From Telopea speciosissima (Eukaryota > Streptophyta > Magnoliopsida > Proteales > Proteaceae): a stretch of 64,000 bases of DNA. The stretch spans positions 6,025,568-6,089,567 of the forward strand of contig NC_057925.1 in NCBI RefSeq assembly GCF_018873765.1, written 5' to 3'. The notes beneath the pieces were generated by a model. That model searched no databases. It saw only the letters and a list, made by a program, of their open reading frames with translations, and had not been told where the DNA came from. Position numbers and translations under genes: made by a program. Each line of letters begins with the position of its first letter. Within the stretch, counting starts at the first letter, position 1. Below, in pieces: positions 1 to 11,018 of the stretch.

Positions 1-1300
1 TGTTGTTGTTGTATGCATACATAAGGTAAATACTTATGGAACATTACCTACCACATCTATGCAGGAAAATTTGCAAGTAGAGTTCATGGAGGGGTGGAAC
101 TAGAACTTCCTTCCCCCAAGGCCCTAGCTCTGCTCTTGCTAAGGTGCCAACTGAAATTGGTCACTGCATACAATTTGGTTTAAGCTGTAATGAAACTGAA
201 AAGTTGTGGACAGACCAACTCTTTTTCATTGCTTTTAGAGATCTCATGGCATGGATTCAAAATCCACATTTCAATATGTTCACCACCTTCATACTTAAAT
301 TGAAGCCTGAAATATTGTCTGATTAGAAGAAAAAAATGGGGAGAGGGAGTAAGCTAGTTTATGCTGCAAATAGAAGTGATTCTACAAGTTTACCTGATAA
401 AATCTTGACACAACAAAGACATAACATCACTAAAGCAACACGAATTATTATTATTGTCACAAGGGTCTATTATTTTTTCAAACGTCACAAGGCATGTATT
501 CTGCCACATGGACAGATGAGGTGTCCATTCCGACCGTTGGATATAGAGGACACGGTCTACATTAGCCAAATGTCAAATTTCGGAGTCTAATTCCATCAAA
601 TACCCCCTTGTATTGGCATGCATCCTATGTATGTCCACGCATGTGTACCAGCACTATAGACAATGTTGTGCACTCTCCCAACTTTGAGTGGGAATTGATG
701 GTTTAGATTAAAAAAACAGTAAAAATGGATGGTTCAGACTTCCGACTTGTCTTGTAATTTCAGGAAAAGTCACATCCCTTTGTTACACGGATAACTACCC
801 ACAAAGAAAATATCAAAATGTGCAGCAAGGAGGCAAAAGAATTGGTAAGCATAAATTTTTCATCATTTGTACATTCAACCGATTCCAATTCCATCTTCCA
901 TGGAAAAATAGGCTGGAGTGTTTAGAAGAAACAATTCATTGAATTTACAAGTACTCCTTGATTGTCATCCATATTGTGGGAAGTCAGGCCAATCAAAACA
1001 CCAGAACCATGCTTCTAACCATATAATGCATGACATGTACAATTATATGTGCATTACTTACGGCCTTGAGCTCCTCAGATCATAACACCAGGTATTGAGC
1101 ATAAGTATGATAGTTTAGGAATCCAATGTCCCCTCCACTATACAATCTTCATTATGTAATCAATAATAACAGTAAAGCACATTCAAACCAAATTCAACGA
1201 ACCACAAATGAAATTAAGTCAAAGCTAATAAAATATAAATCACGAAACTTAAGAGAAATCAAATATCAGGTCAAAATGGACCAATACTCACACTCTGTGC
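1..1300. other. Spacer downstream of EIL3, with one dispersed repeat
   Basis: No coding region can be supported here. The window opens with a short TTG microsatellite. From about 455 to 790 lies a sequence that recurs, diverged, at about 19720-20010: both copies carry a 'tattgtcacaag' block, a 'catgtgtcaaattt'-like block, a 'ccacgcatg' block and a 'ctcccaact' block in the same order. This marks an unclassified dispersed repeat. The 3' end of the EIL3 transcript probably lies at about 1100-1320. Confidence 0.5.
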
Positions 1301-1323
1301 TACGAAGTGTTGGTTGTCAAACT

Positions 1324-3159
1324 CTATGCTCCAAAGTACTGGATGAAGTCCTCGTCAAGTGACAAATCTAAATCAGCAGGATCTAATGAACTTGTACCAT
1401 CAAATCCAAAATGAAATGGACTGTTGAATCCTCCATAATCTAGTGATAGGCCATCAAGTGGAGATCCGAAGTGACTTTCAACTGGTTTATCTTGCTCACT
1501 GTGGAATGTGTCCTTTATAAAATGGTGAATGTCAGCTCCAATAATCTCGTTTTCATTTCCATGTAGCAATGGTGCAGGAACTCCAGTTTCCTCGGTGCGG
1601 ATCTGGGACTCAGCCATTGCCAATTGTGCCTGCAGTTTGACCTCAGGTAACCTATATTCTGCTGGAGTGTTGTAGAAAATGTAGCTGGCTCCAGGGTGCA
1701 ATTCAGTATTTTGCATGACTGGATATGATAAAGGCCTTTCACCTGTATACAGGCTCTGTGGGGTGGTGGCTGCATTGACAGGAGGAAGGGCCAATAAGTT
1801 GTCAATCCTAGATTCAACTGATTGGGGTGCGATCTCTATGTCTTTCTCCAAAGGCCCTGAAGATGCAATTTGACTATTTTCCTGTCCACTAACAAGCATC
1901 TGGTATCCAACCAACTGCAAGTCTGCATGGTTTATATCTGGAACAGCAATTCTTGAGTCCCCACGTAGATGTTCATTTTGCAGTTGGGCCGTTTGTGGAT
2001 CAACAAGAGTTGAGCTCCCACGAGGTCTTTTTCTCCTTGGCCGCTCTTCTACTTTCTCCTTATCTTGGGAAGGATGCTTTGGGTTATGAGATGGGTCCAG
2101 ATGAGGTTCGGTATCCATTGGTTGAATTATCTTCTCTATTTTAGATGAAGCTGAGCCAACACCATCCTCAACACCATCAACATCATAATCACTATCACTA
2201 CTACTAGCGGCAGTCTCCTTCCTTCTGCCACGAACATTAGGAGGCATCTCTGTTACACTAGATGTACCATTATCACTGCTAGGCTGCTGCATAAGGGATT
2301 CCTCTCGGCTCAACACTGCCAACCAAATTAGGCTCTCCTTGGCAGTCATCTTATCCTGTAAACATTTTGACTGACGGACATGCCTCCTGATCTTTGCAAT
2401 ATTGGGGGACATGTGTTTGATCACAGCCTTCAGCACTCCAACCTTCCAAACCTTCTTCAGATCATGAGGTTTTTTGTATGGAGGAGCCTGGCCCGTGGGT
2501 AGTCCCATTTTTATCCACCAGTCCTCATTTCCCGAAGGCCACCATGGGGGTGGGACTCCCTTCTCTAATGGGTACCTCCGCTGTGGAGGATCGCAGTGTT
2601 GCATCAATGACGATAGGAGAGAGCCTAAAGTGGCATCTTGAAGGTCCTGCAGGCTGCTCAGAGGGTTTACACACCTCTTATTCTCTGACTCCTCTGCAGC
2701 CAGACACTCTGCCTCATATTTGGCTATGGCTGCCGGTCCATTCTTATCAAATTTCACCTTCTCCTTCCACCAAGCTCTTATGTTATCAGAGGCACCACTC
2801 ATGGGCTTCCCCTTCTCAGGAATGATCCCGTAAACGAACCCACGGGCTTTGCACACTTCCATCAACTTCAACATATACTTGAGGATCCCGTCTTGGGCTC
2901 TCGCCATTTTCTTCCTCCGAGCCTGATCGGATGTCTGCTTGGGCTTGGGCGTCTCAGCAGCATGTTGAGCTGCATGCTTCTGCTTTTCCTTGATCCTGCT
3001 AAGCTTGATCCGGTCCTTCCACATTCGCCTCTCCAATTCATCTGCCTCAATCTCCTCATCACTAACATCTTTCTCTGCTAGATTCTCACACCTAATATCG
3101 TCAACTTCAATATCCGAATTGTCCCCCAACACGTCCGCAACCATCAGAAGATGTTCCAT
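1324..3159 (-). CDS. EIL3: EIN3-like transcription factor, EIL3/SLIM1 type
   Basis: Intact single-exon frame of 611 aa. EIN3/EIL proteins are plant-specific nuclear DNA-binding factors; the EIL3 (SLIM1) branch controls the response to sulfur limitation. An acidic N-terminus ([20 protein letters not shown], residues 31-50) leads into the conserved basic DNA-binding region (about 40-300), with [19 protein letters not shown] (86-104), a proline/tryptophan patch [13 protein letters not shown] (203-215), [15 protein letters not shown] and [15 protein letters not shown]. Several features favour the EIL3 branch over EIN3/EIL1: the short N-terminus without a Met/Gln leader, [32 protein letters not shown] after the domain, a basic RRKRPR cluster near residue 375, and a C-terminus with LDYGGF and a final FGA. 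The first ATG is directly followed by family sequence, so the start is sound. Plant EILs usually have a 5'-UTR intron; I could not place one. Confidence 0.93.
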   Translation of the reverse strand: MEHLLMVADVLGDNSDIEVDDIRCENLAEKDVSDEEIEADELERRMWKDRIKLSRIKEKQKHAAQHAAETPKPKQTSDQARRKKMARAQDGILKYMLKLMEVCKARGFVYGIIPEKGKPMSGASDNIRAWWKEKVKFDKNGPAAIAKYEAECLAAEESENKRCVNPLSSLQDLQDATLGSLLSSLMQHCDPPQRRYPLEKGVPPPWWPSGNEDWWIKMGLPTGQAPPYKKPHDLKKVWKVGVLKAVIKHMSPNIAKIRRHVRQSKCLQDKMTAKESLIWLAVLSREESLMQQPSSDNGTSSVTEMPPNVRGRRKETAASSSDSDYDVDGVEDGVGSASSKIEKIIQPMDTEPHLDPSHNPKHPSQDKEKVEERPRRKRPRGSSTLVDPQTAQLQNEHLRGDSRIAVPDINHADLQLVGYQMLVSGQENSQIASSGPLEKDIEIAPQSVESRIDNLLALPPVNAATTPQSLYTGERPLSYPVMQNTELHPGASYIFYNTPAEYRLPEVKLQAQLAMAESQIRTEETGVPAPLLHGNENEIIGADIHHFIKDTFHSEQDKPVESHFGSPLDGLSLDYGGFNSPFHFGFDGTSSLDPADLDLSLDEDFIQYFGA

Positions 3160-4180
3160 TCGACTTGGAAACGAAAATTTAATGGAATAAGAAAAAGAAA
3201 TAAATTGTCAAAACTCCAGCTATTACCACCTCCCAAGTTTCTACACAACCAATCTCACTAAGGATCTCAAACAGCTTCTATAGTAAATCCAATTCCTAAT
3301 TAACTTAAATAAATAAAAAAATCTACGAAGAACGGGTTCAAAGAACAATTGTTAAACCTCCAAAGCCCAATACTCAATTTGAGGTGTCTTATCGATTTCA
3401 AAGGTTCCAACCATGATTACCACTGGATGAATACAACCCAGTTATCAAAAATTTACAGAGAATATAGAACTAAACAGATCCAATAAAACCCAATTCCGAA
3501 TCCGCAGAATACCCCAACTCAAATCCTGAAAACTAAAGCAATCACTTCAAGGTAAACACAATTCGAAATGACCAAAAAATATAATTGAACGATTTACAAA
3601 GAACCTATTGACCATAAAAAAAAAATGCAGAGACAAACAAATAGAAATATGGGAATTTTTTTTTTTTTTTTTTTTTGGGGGGGAGGGAAAGAGGAAATGG
3701 ATTCAAATCTCATACCCAGTATCAACTCCAATATCTTCTAACTCGACCACCATCATTTCCTTCGATTTGCAAACAGATTACAGAACCTGCTAAACCTAAT
3801 GATGGTGGGGAAACTGAAAAATGTCTTCCTCTTCCTCTTCCTTACATCCTTTTGTTTCCTTTCCCCGGAAAAGGTATGACAGTGAAAAAGATGGTGGGGA
3901 GATTGAAAAGGGTTTTATAACTTTACCGGAAAGAAAAAGATGAGAGGAGATCAGAGATCAATACTCAGAGAAATTTTCCCCTATAATGAGATTACGAGAA
4001 GAATCGAAGAAGGAACAAAAATTGGAAATAGGAAAAATATTGAGGACCCAGAGAACGATTGAAAAAATGATGACAGTGAAGACAGAAATGTAGAAACCAA
4101 CAAGATCCCATTAGTGTAGCTATTAACTAACCTATCAGCTCTTAGCAGCCACGTACGGCTACCAACCACCCCATGGGTCA
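3160..4180 (-). promoter_or_regulatory. 5' UTR and promoter region of EIL3
   Basis: Upstream side of the divergently placed EIL3 gene. No reading frame is convincing. There is a run of T (about 3658-3676) followed by a G run, and a CT-rich stretch around 3820-3850 that would be GA-rich in the transcript. I cannot identify a TATA box or splice sites with confidence, so transcription start and any 5'-UTR intron remain open. Confidence 0.35.
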
Positions 4181-4250
4181 TACCTATCCTCTCATGGAGC
4201 TATTAACATATAAGACACACACTTTTTGTTTTTTTCTGCCCTTTTTTGAA

Positions 4251-5059
4251 TGGTCAAGATTCGAGTACGAATGTCAAAAGTCAAAATCTAGTCTGAACCG
4301 ATGAAACTGAGTCCAACCATTAAAATCGAATTGAATCGAAATCGATATGAACTTATTGAATCATGTTTCAGTTGGGGTTTTGTGACACCGAAATCGATAA
4401 GGCATCAAATTAAACTTAAAAAATGGGGCCAAAATCGAAATAACTTGTTAAGAAACGGATAGCAGCTCAAAATTCAAATAAAAACACATTTTTTTTATAT
4501 TTATTAATATATTTACATGGTAAATCAAAACCAAACCATTAATAAACTGATAAGAAATCGATGAATCCAAATCGAATCCAAATCAAAATCGAATCGAAAC
4601 TTATACACCTTTATTTGATCATGTTTTGGACTCACTCATTCTCACATCGAAATCGATTGACACCCCTAGACCCGAGGTAGGGGTGTCAAAATCCTAAATC
4701 GAACCAATCAAATGGATCAAACAAGAATCAAATTGAACTGATTCCATATTAGATAGGCTTTTGGTTTGAGATATTATGAAACCAATTGTAATTTCTACTG
4801 AAATTGATAATCATATCGAAATCACATGAAAACTAGAAAAAAAAAAAAATTGGTTTCCATAATTATTTATATATATTTATGTAGCAAACTAAAATCGAAA
4901 TTGATAGCAAACCGATGAAAACCTAAATAAGAGAATCAAAATAAACCGAAACTAAATCAGACCAAAATCAAACCTTCTCTTATTAGGGTGAGCTTTGATT
5001 CAACCCATTCCAATCTAAAGACCGATTCAACCCGACTGAACCAGCCGTTTAACACCCCT
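4251..5059. repeat. Two abutting degenerate MITE-like elements
   Basis: About 4251-4667 and 4679-5059 are rich in 'aatcgaaatcg' words. The second block begins with AGGGGTGTCAAAATC and ends with the inverse GTTTAACACCCCT. The first ends with GACACCCCT twelve bases before the second starts. This terminal style (AGGGGTGT...ACACCCCT) is common in non-autonomous plant DNA transposons. I found no clear target duplication. Confidence 0.5.
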
Positions 5060-5399
5060 AACTCAAAGGGTTCTATGATCAATTGTATTAACAATCATAT
5101 GCATGCACCAACAGAGTGCCACATGTTCCCCTGTCGTGTTGATCAATATTTCACTTAATCATGATAACTTGTAGGAAGAATTTCTGCTCATCCTCTAATT
5201 CGGTTTCGAAGAAGGATATTTCAGACCTAGCCAACAAGAGCAGGAAATAATGATGACCTCACTACTCCAAGAGTCCAATCATAATATCAAATCGTGGTGG
5301 ATAAGAGATTCTCTCTTATGGGTGACATAAAATTTTTTAAAGTTTCTATTTCATTTTTTCACATTTTTATCGATTAGCTTTTGAATCTTCCCTAAATTC

Positions 5400-5538
5400 G
5401 ACCAATCAATACATGGAGAGAGGCACTAAGTTGCTTGGCAAAAACAAAGAACAATAAAATTCAATGGAGCTCAAATTTGGACTCGTTGGCAAAAAGTCAA
5501 TGGAGCTCAATCTACAAGACTTTAAAATTAAAAAAAAT

Positions 5539-5586
<48 letters not shown>

Positions 5587-5816
5587 ATTTTAAAGTCTTG
5601 TAGATTGAGCTCCATTGACTTTTTGCCAACGAGTCCAAATTTGAGCTCCATTGAATTTTATTGTTCTGTTTATTTATATATATATATAATTTAAAAGTCT
5701 TGTAGATTGAGCACCATTGATTTTTTGCCAACGAGTTCAAATTTGAGCTCCATTGAATTTTATTGTTCTATTTTTTGCCAAGCAACTTAGTGCCTCTCTC
5801 CATGTATTTATTGGTC
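5400..5816. repeat. Long foldback (palindromic) element with TA-repeat loop
   Basis: Positions 5449-5533 are, as far as I can read, perfectly complementary to 5582-5666, separated by a (TA)n loop at about 5543-5582. A second, more diverged right arm (about 5694-5816) pairs with the whole left side including the outer part (accaat...acatggagagagg against cctctctccatgta...attggt). The outer pair looks like the original foldback element. The inner perfect pair looks like a later, recent inverted duplication. The open frames on both strands here encode the same peptide, as a palindrome must, and are not genes. Confidence 0.85.
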
Positions 5817-5914
5817 TATATATATATAATCAAAGATCGATGGCAATCTTTGTTTATTCTATCCAATTCCATTTTCTAGGGTTTTGTTTAGGTCAGTCAA
5901 GGTCAATTTGGCTC

Positions 5915-6065
5915 TCCTCCAACCGTGGCTGGAGCTAGATACGGATCCAGCCCAGCCAAAACACAGGTATTTGGGTCATTTCACAGGCAGACCCTTGTGA
6001 AATGACCAAACCCCCCCCCCTATTTTGGCTGGGTTGGATCCTCCAACTCCCGCCATGGCTGGAGG
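5915..6065. repeat. MITE with inverted arms of about 70 bp
   Basis: The left arm contains GGATCCAGCCCAGCCAAAA and GGGTCATTTCACAG. The right arm carries the inverse, CTTGTGAAATGACC followed by TTTTGGCTGGGTTGGATCC, then CCATGGCTGGAG. The two arms meet at a short centre around 5985. Arms are diverged but unmistakable. No coding capacity. Confidence 0.6.
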
Positions 6066-7307
6066 AAAGCTAGGCCCGGTCGAGGTTGATGTTGTGTCTA
6101 ATTGTAATACTCTCTTCACCAAAAGCATTTTATGGCAAAGGTTTCTTGAACCGCCAAGTGGGGTGTATGCTAGCCACCCCGTTACCCTGCTATTGCAGCT
6201 GAGATCCTCCTTCTCCGGTCTGGTTCGATTCTGCATACACTAGGACCATAGGGCAGCGGGTGAGTACCCCAGAATCGGTTCCAGGGGAGGGATTCTCTGA
6301 TGCCTAAATCAAATCTCAAAGCAATACAACAATTAACGGGACCAGGGATGGGAAGTTCTATTCTGGAGCCCTTAGGCCTTAACCACTCCGAAGAATGATT
6401 TGTAGATGCTTACCTTCTTCTCTTCTTCTGTCTTCTTACATATGATGTTGTTTCATCTCGTCCCCCTTTCTTAGAGTTGCGTATTCTTCAAGTTAGGTGA
6501 GAGATCCCAGCAGGAACCAAGTAACCGAATTGTCAGTGAGTCAGTGATTATGCCTTTGGTCGGTCATTTGTAAAGTTCTTTGTGCACTCGTCAGGCGAGA
6601 GGTTGTGGTTTGAATTCGATCGAATTATGGGTCCTTATTCTTTGGACCGTTCCCTGATTCAACCTTTCTACACATGTTCTCATGACATTGGTGAACATAT
6701 TCTATATGTATCATATAAGTCCCCCACTCCTTCGAGTATTCATAGATTGTCGATGGAGTAAAGAATAACTTTTGAAAAATTTGGATGGGGAGGCTCGAGG
6801 TGTAGTCGTGTTTCATCTTTTTCTTATTGGCATGTCACTTCCTATACAAAACTGTTTCATCGCAACTCATTGGTACGCTCCTCTATGCCACTTGCTTAAA
6901 GAAACCTCTTAAAGAAACCTCTCCCTTTATATGTTAAGAATTCTATTTTTTTTTTTGATGAAAAAGCACATTAATATATAACTAGAACAGAAATGAAAAC
7001 CTGTACAGCTAGGACATCAGCTACTATTTCCTGAGTATGCTTTGAGGACTATATCAAAAATGACAAGCTTAGAGATCTTACATATTTTAGCTAATGTGGC
7101 CTATCTTGCCACATCAGCATAAGAGTTCTAATCAGGATTGAGCATAAGATTTTTATGTTGGACTTCAATATGGGTTCATGAGTTGGATTGAGATTTTACC
7201 TATTTTTAACATGATGGAATGGAAATAGGATTGAGAATCCTATTAATATGGGAGGGGTTCTGACCTTGTAGTGCCATACGCTGAGATTATCTTTACTTTG
7301 ATTTTGA
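6066..7307. other. Spacer, possible LINE 3' tail
   Basis: No gene seen. At about 6940-7040 the minus strand reads 'gctgatgtcctagctg' and ends in 'tttttcatcaaaaaaaaaaa', which resembles the 3' end of a 5'-truncated L1-type LINE. I did not find a convincing target duplication, so this is tentative. Confidence 0.3.
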
Positions 7308-7321
7308 TAGTGATGATTGAT

Positions 7322-7474
7322 GCTTTCTTTTCTTCTTCTTTTTTGTTTTTAAGGAGGGGGGATAAGGAGGGGGAAGGTACCAGTCAGGAGACTCGAACTC
7401 GAACTCGAAACCTCCTGGTCAGCATGGGCATGAAGCACACCACAGCTCACCAACTGCACTAGGCTGCTGTTGGT
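7322..7474 (-). mobile_element. tRNA-derived SINE with 14-bp target-site duplication
   Basis: On the minus strand the element begins with a tRNA-like head: CAGTTGGTGAGCTGTGG (A-box region) and GGTTTCGAGTTCGAGTCTCC (B-box region), about 45 bp apart. It ends in an A/G-rich tail (aacaaaaaagaagaag). It is framed by identical direct repeats TAGTGATGATTGAT at 7308-7321 and 7475-7488. These are the hallmarks of a tRNA-derived SINE inserted by LINE machinery. The head differs from the Au SINE copies elsewhere in this window, so it belongs to another family, which I do not recognise. Confidence 0.82.
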
Positions 7475-7804
7475 TAGTGATGATTGATCCTTACTCATAT
7501 TCCTACTGTGATATCCTACTTTTAAGTAAGCTAACCATATTTTGATTCAGGTAGTTCTGCCACGTTATATGTTGGATAGGATAGATCTAAAATTTTATGG
7601 ACAAATACACCCCAAGGTCCCCGTTTACATGTTCTAATCCAAACAAAATTGGAAGAATAGAAGCATTGAAATATTCAAGACTACCAAGAGGATGCATGCA
7701 TGGTAAGACATGATTGAGTTTGAGCTTAAAACCTGATGTGAGGCACATTCCCTATGTATCCAACACTAACAATCATTGCATACTTTCTCGTAGCTTACAT
7801 GGGT

Positions 7805-7965
7805 ATAAAAGGGCATACCCAGTTCATGAGGCTCTCGCCACTGCGGGGTTTGAAAATGGTCATAATGTATGCAGCCTTATCCTGCTTTCGCAAATACTGT
7901 TTCTAGACTTGAACCCGTGACCACTTGGTCCCAGTGGAACCCGTAACCTTACCATTGTTTTAATA
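7805..7965 (-). mobile_element. Au-like SINE
   Basis: The minus strand reads GGTAAGGTTACGGGTT, then a B-box-like ACGGGTTCAAGTCT, then GGATAAGGCTGCATACATTA, CCCCGCAGTGGCGAGAG and a 3' end GGGTATGCCCTTTT. This order of blocks is that of the Au SINE family known from many angiosperms. Ends are approximate and I did not resolve a target duplication. Confidence 0.75.
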
Positions 7966-8744
7966 CACTATTCATATAAATAATGAATACTAAAAATTAA
8001 GGTTATAAATTTTAGGATTGCCCGATTGAGGAAAATATGGTATAGCATGAACAGAAGAGGACTCATTTATCTTCAATATCAATGATTTGAAAAGTCTTGA
8101 TTTTGTAGGTAGCATTACAAACAAGTAATTTCCATAAAAATAAATTGAGTTTTGGATGTGTTAGATTCCATAAATTCCTCCAAACCAATTGCATGTGATT
8201 CCTTTCCCCAAGGTCGTACTTTGTTTGATCATGTATTAGTTGGCAGCTATTTTAGTTGTGAAGATACCTCATTTCTCCTCTATCATAAGCTTTTGACATA
8301 TCTAATTTTAAAATAAAATAAAATATTTTTTTCCTTTTTATCTGATTCAGAAAATAAAAAATCTCATGAACCACCACTATATTTGTTTATGAAATGCCTA
8401 CCTTCATAAATGCAGACTGGAAAGGAGAAATGTATTTGTTAAGATGGTACTCAAGCGGAGTATGAGTCAAATTATAATTAGTTGGGTCAATGGTAATGGG
8501 CCTTAGGCTAGGCTTTTTTACACTATTGAATGATACTTTTTTTAAGACAACCATTGATGTTACAAGCAATTTCCTTCCTACACCAGCAGCGTGGGAATCC
8601 CTTCCCTCCTTATCTCCCACCCCAAAAAAAAAGAGTTGAGACGCTTAGATGAATTTAAAAGAGAGATGGAAGATTCCTTCACAAATTGCATTACAATTGA
8701 GAACCGAGTTTTCCCACACCCAAGGGGTTTGGATGGTATTGAGG

Positions 8745-9234
8745 TTAAGGGGGTCAAAATCAAATTGAAACCGTAAAACCGTTTAAGAAATGGTTCAATT
8801 TTGATTTTAAAATTGAGACAATTTAGTTATACGGTTTAAATCAAACCAAACCATTTAAACTGTTTAAATCTGAAACAAAATAATTGAACTAGATTCATTC
8901 AAATAAAATAATTGAGTTGAATTCATTTAAATACATTAGTATGATAGTATTCAATGTTTCTATGAATATATTGGTTTCTCTATGAATTAGAATCATGTCC
9001 TTTTCAATGTGACTTGTTTAATACATCTAACAAGTATTAGTGTAAAACAAGCAAACCATTTAGGATCCAAGTATATTTAAAACCATGATTAAAACCATTT
9101 AAGACCGATAAAGCAAAATGTTTAAGAATTGATAAAATTGAACCGTTTATTAAACACTTCGATTCTGATTGCATCTGAAAATCCGTACACCAAACCGATC
9201 CGATTACACCGAAACCGAACGGTTCAAACCCTTA
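8745..9234. repeat. Degenerate MITE-like element
   Basis: The block starts with TTAAGGGGGTCAAAATC and ends with CGGTTCAAACCCTTAG; its interior is filled with 'aaaccgtttaa' words and their inverses. It has no coding capacity. Class II non-autonomous origin is likely; the family is not determined. Confidence 0.5.
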
Positions 9235-9639
9235 GCTGAAATGGTATCGTGCAAGGGATTGGTGGTATTATCAACTTTTGAGGGCAGACATTAATAACCC
9301 TACGATGACTAAACCTTATATTCTATATAGATGATGGAAAACTTTCTCCTTTCACATGGTGTGAGTGCAACTCATGTACTGTACTGTCGCAAGCTGAAAG
9401 GGGGCCCAGTCCTATAAATCCAAATGAGAGATTTGTCATTTTCACCTTAAATGTAATGGACCACCACCAGACCAGTGAGGTCCCTAAAGCCAGTTCTAGG
9501 ACGAGCGGTACGTCTGTGATCAGTCATTAAAAGGTTATCCGACCAACTTTTTGCAGTCTCATGTTTCTCCACTACTATACTTTTTGTGGGGTTCATAGAA
9601 CTGGGGCCCAACCATAAAAAACAACAAAACCACTCCTAC

Positions 9640-9970
9640 TAGGGTTTTAAACAAGGAATCGGAATCTAAATAGTCTCCCCAACCGATTCTGATCCGAATC
9701 CTTTCTAGATCAGACGGAATCGATAGGAAATTGGCCATATTTTGCCTGAACCCCCAAGAATTGCCTACTCCAAAACGCCTAGAATCGGGATTTGGCTTAG
9801 CCAATTTCTGAATCAGGTCTAATTGATTCAGATCCAACTCCATTCCTGATTGGATGTATTCGATCAAATTCTATCTTGCCTGCTCCAAAACGGCAAGAAT
9901 TGAGTTTGGACTCAACCGATTTCATTTCCAGCGATTCAACTCTATCCAATTCTGGTTTTTAAAACCTGTT
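9640..9970. repeat. MITE-like element rich in 'gattc/gaatc' words
   Basis: It begins with AGGGTTTTAAACAAGGAATC and ends near CAATTCTGGTTTTTAAAACCT, giving short inverted ends. The interior consists of repeated 'ccgattctgatcc' style words. A relative ends near 19660 (TTAGAGTTTAAAATCCTTG). Boundaries are approximate. Confidence 0.45.
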
Positions 9971-10249
9971 CCGTTCCCACACCCACAAGAGAGCTTTCTA
10001 GGGAATGCATCGTACATGATCCTCTCTCTCTCTCTCACCTTGGGACATGTGCTGTTAGGGGCCCCATGGGTGCACCCTCACTGTGCCATGGTCCCCGGGA
10101 ATGTTCTTTCGGGTATAACTTCGGTTGTTTATTTACAAAGAGGTAACGCCAGAACTCCATGGTCCATGAGTCAGAGACTCAAAGAGCCATTCTATTTTCC
10201 GAGGCCCATTCAAATTGCCTGGAGGGAATCCAATGAGATTCACCTAACG

Positions 10250-10425
10250 GAAAATTATCACCTCCAGTTTGCTGACCGGCCCAGTTCCCCAGTTCCTCTA
10301 ATAGGGGGATGGTGGACCCCACCCGGGCAGGGTGTTTGGGCATGGGTAGAGAGGTCATTTCAGCCCCCCTTTGTTAGAGGAACTGGGGAACTGGGCCGGT
10401 CAGCAAACTGGAGGTGATAATTTTC
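10250..10425. mobile_element. Short foldback MITE with about 52-bp perfect inverted arms
   Basis: The first 52 bases, from GAAAATTATCACCTCC to CAGTTCCTCTAA, are matched exactly by the inverse of the last 52. Direct repeats CCTAACG flank it at 10243-10249 and 10426-10432. The 7-8 bp duplication suggests a hAT-like origin. Perfect arms imply recent movement or recent gene conversion. A diverged relative lies around 19300-19450. Confidence 0.85.
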
Positions 10426-10882
10426 CCTAACGCTTTAAATGTTGGGATGAAGGATTGATAGGTAGAGGGGTCAGAGCACCAGCATTTCCAAGTTTTCGCC
10501 ATTCTATTTTATGTCTTGTGGGAAAGAGTTTTCTGTGCAGGGTGCACACTAGCTCCAAGACACAGTCCTTTTGTCCCTTGTTGAGACTTGGGACTAGTTA
10601 AGAACAGATGAACAGCTTTCAGAGTACAGAGAACTAGGAGGAAGAGCAAAGAAAGCCCAGAAACCCAAAACTTCATCCTAGGTTCCTTGTATCCCATTTT
10701 AAATCCATGATAGAAGAGCTTACAGAGTACACAGAACTAAGAGGAAAAGCAAAGAAAGCCCAGAAACTCAATATTTCATTCTCAACTTAGGTTCTTTGTA
10801 TCCCATTTTAAATCCTTGATAGAAGACCTGAAACCATCTGTCTCCATTCCTTAACTAATATTTTTTAGCAGTAGTTTTCTGT

Positions 10883-11018
10883 CTGGGAGTGTGGCCTACA
10901 CCAGCACTCCCATGAGTCTATCTCTCTCCTCCTCAAAACAAGGGGACAGAGGTGTCTATGCATATGGGGAAGAGAGAGATAGACTCATGCGAGTGCTGGT
11001 GTAGGCCACACTCCCAAA
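10883..11018. mobile_element. MITE with inverted repeats of about 45 bp
   Basis: The left end TGGGAGTGTGGCCTACACC, followed by AGCACTC and ATGAGTCTATCTCTCTC, is repeated in inverse order at the right end (GAGAGATAGACTCATG ... CCACACTCCCA). Only a few mismatches separate the arms. The centre is about 40 bp. The target duplication is unclear. Confidence 0.75.

Noticed and set aside
1-12. TTG repeat at the window start as a possible RTE LINE tail
   Set aside because: Plant RTE copies can end in such repeats, but no RTE 3' sequence precedes it within the window.
5406-5694. Frames on both strands encoding the same MELKFGLVGKKS peptide
   Set aside because: They are the two readings of a perfect palindrome with a TA repeat, not genes.
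9854-10417. A 187-codon plus-strand frame
   Set aside because: It runs through one MITE-like block and the whole of the 10250-10425 foldback element, and its translation resembles no protein family.
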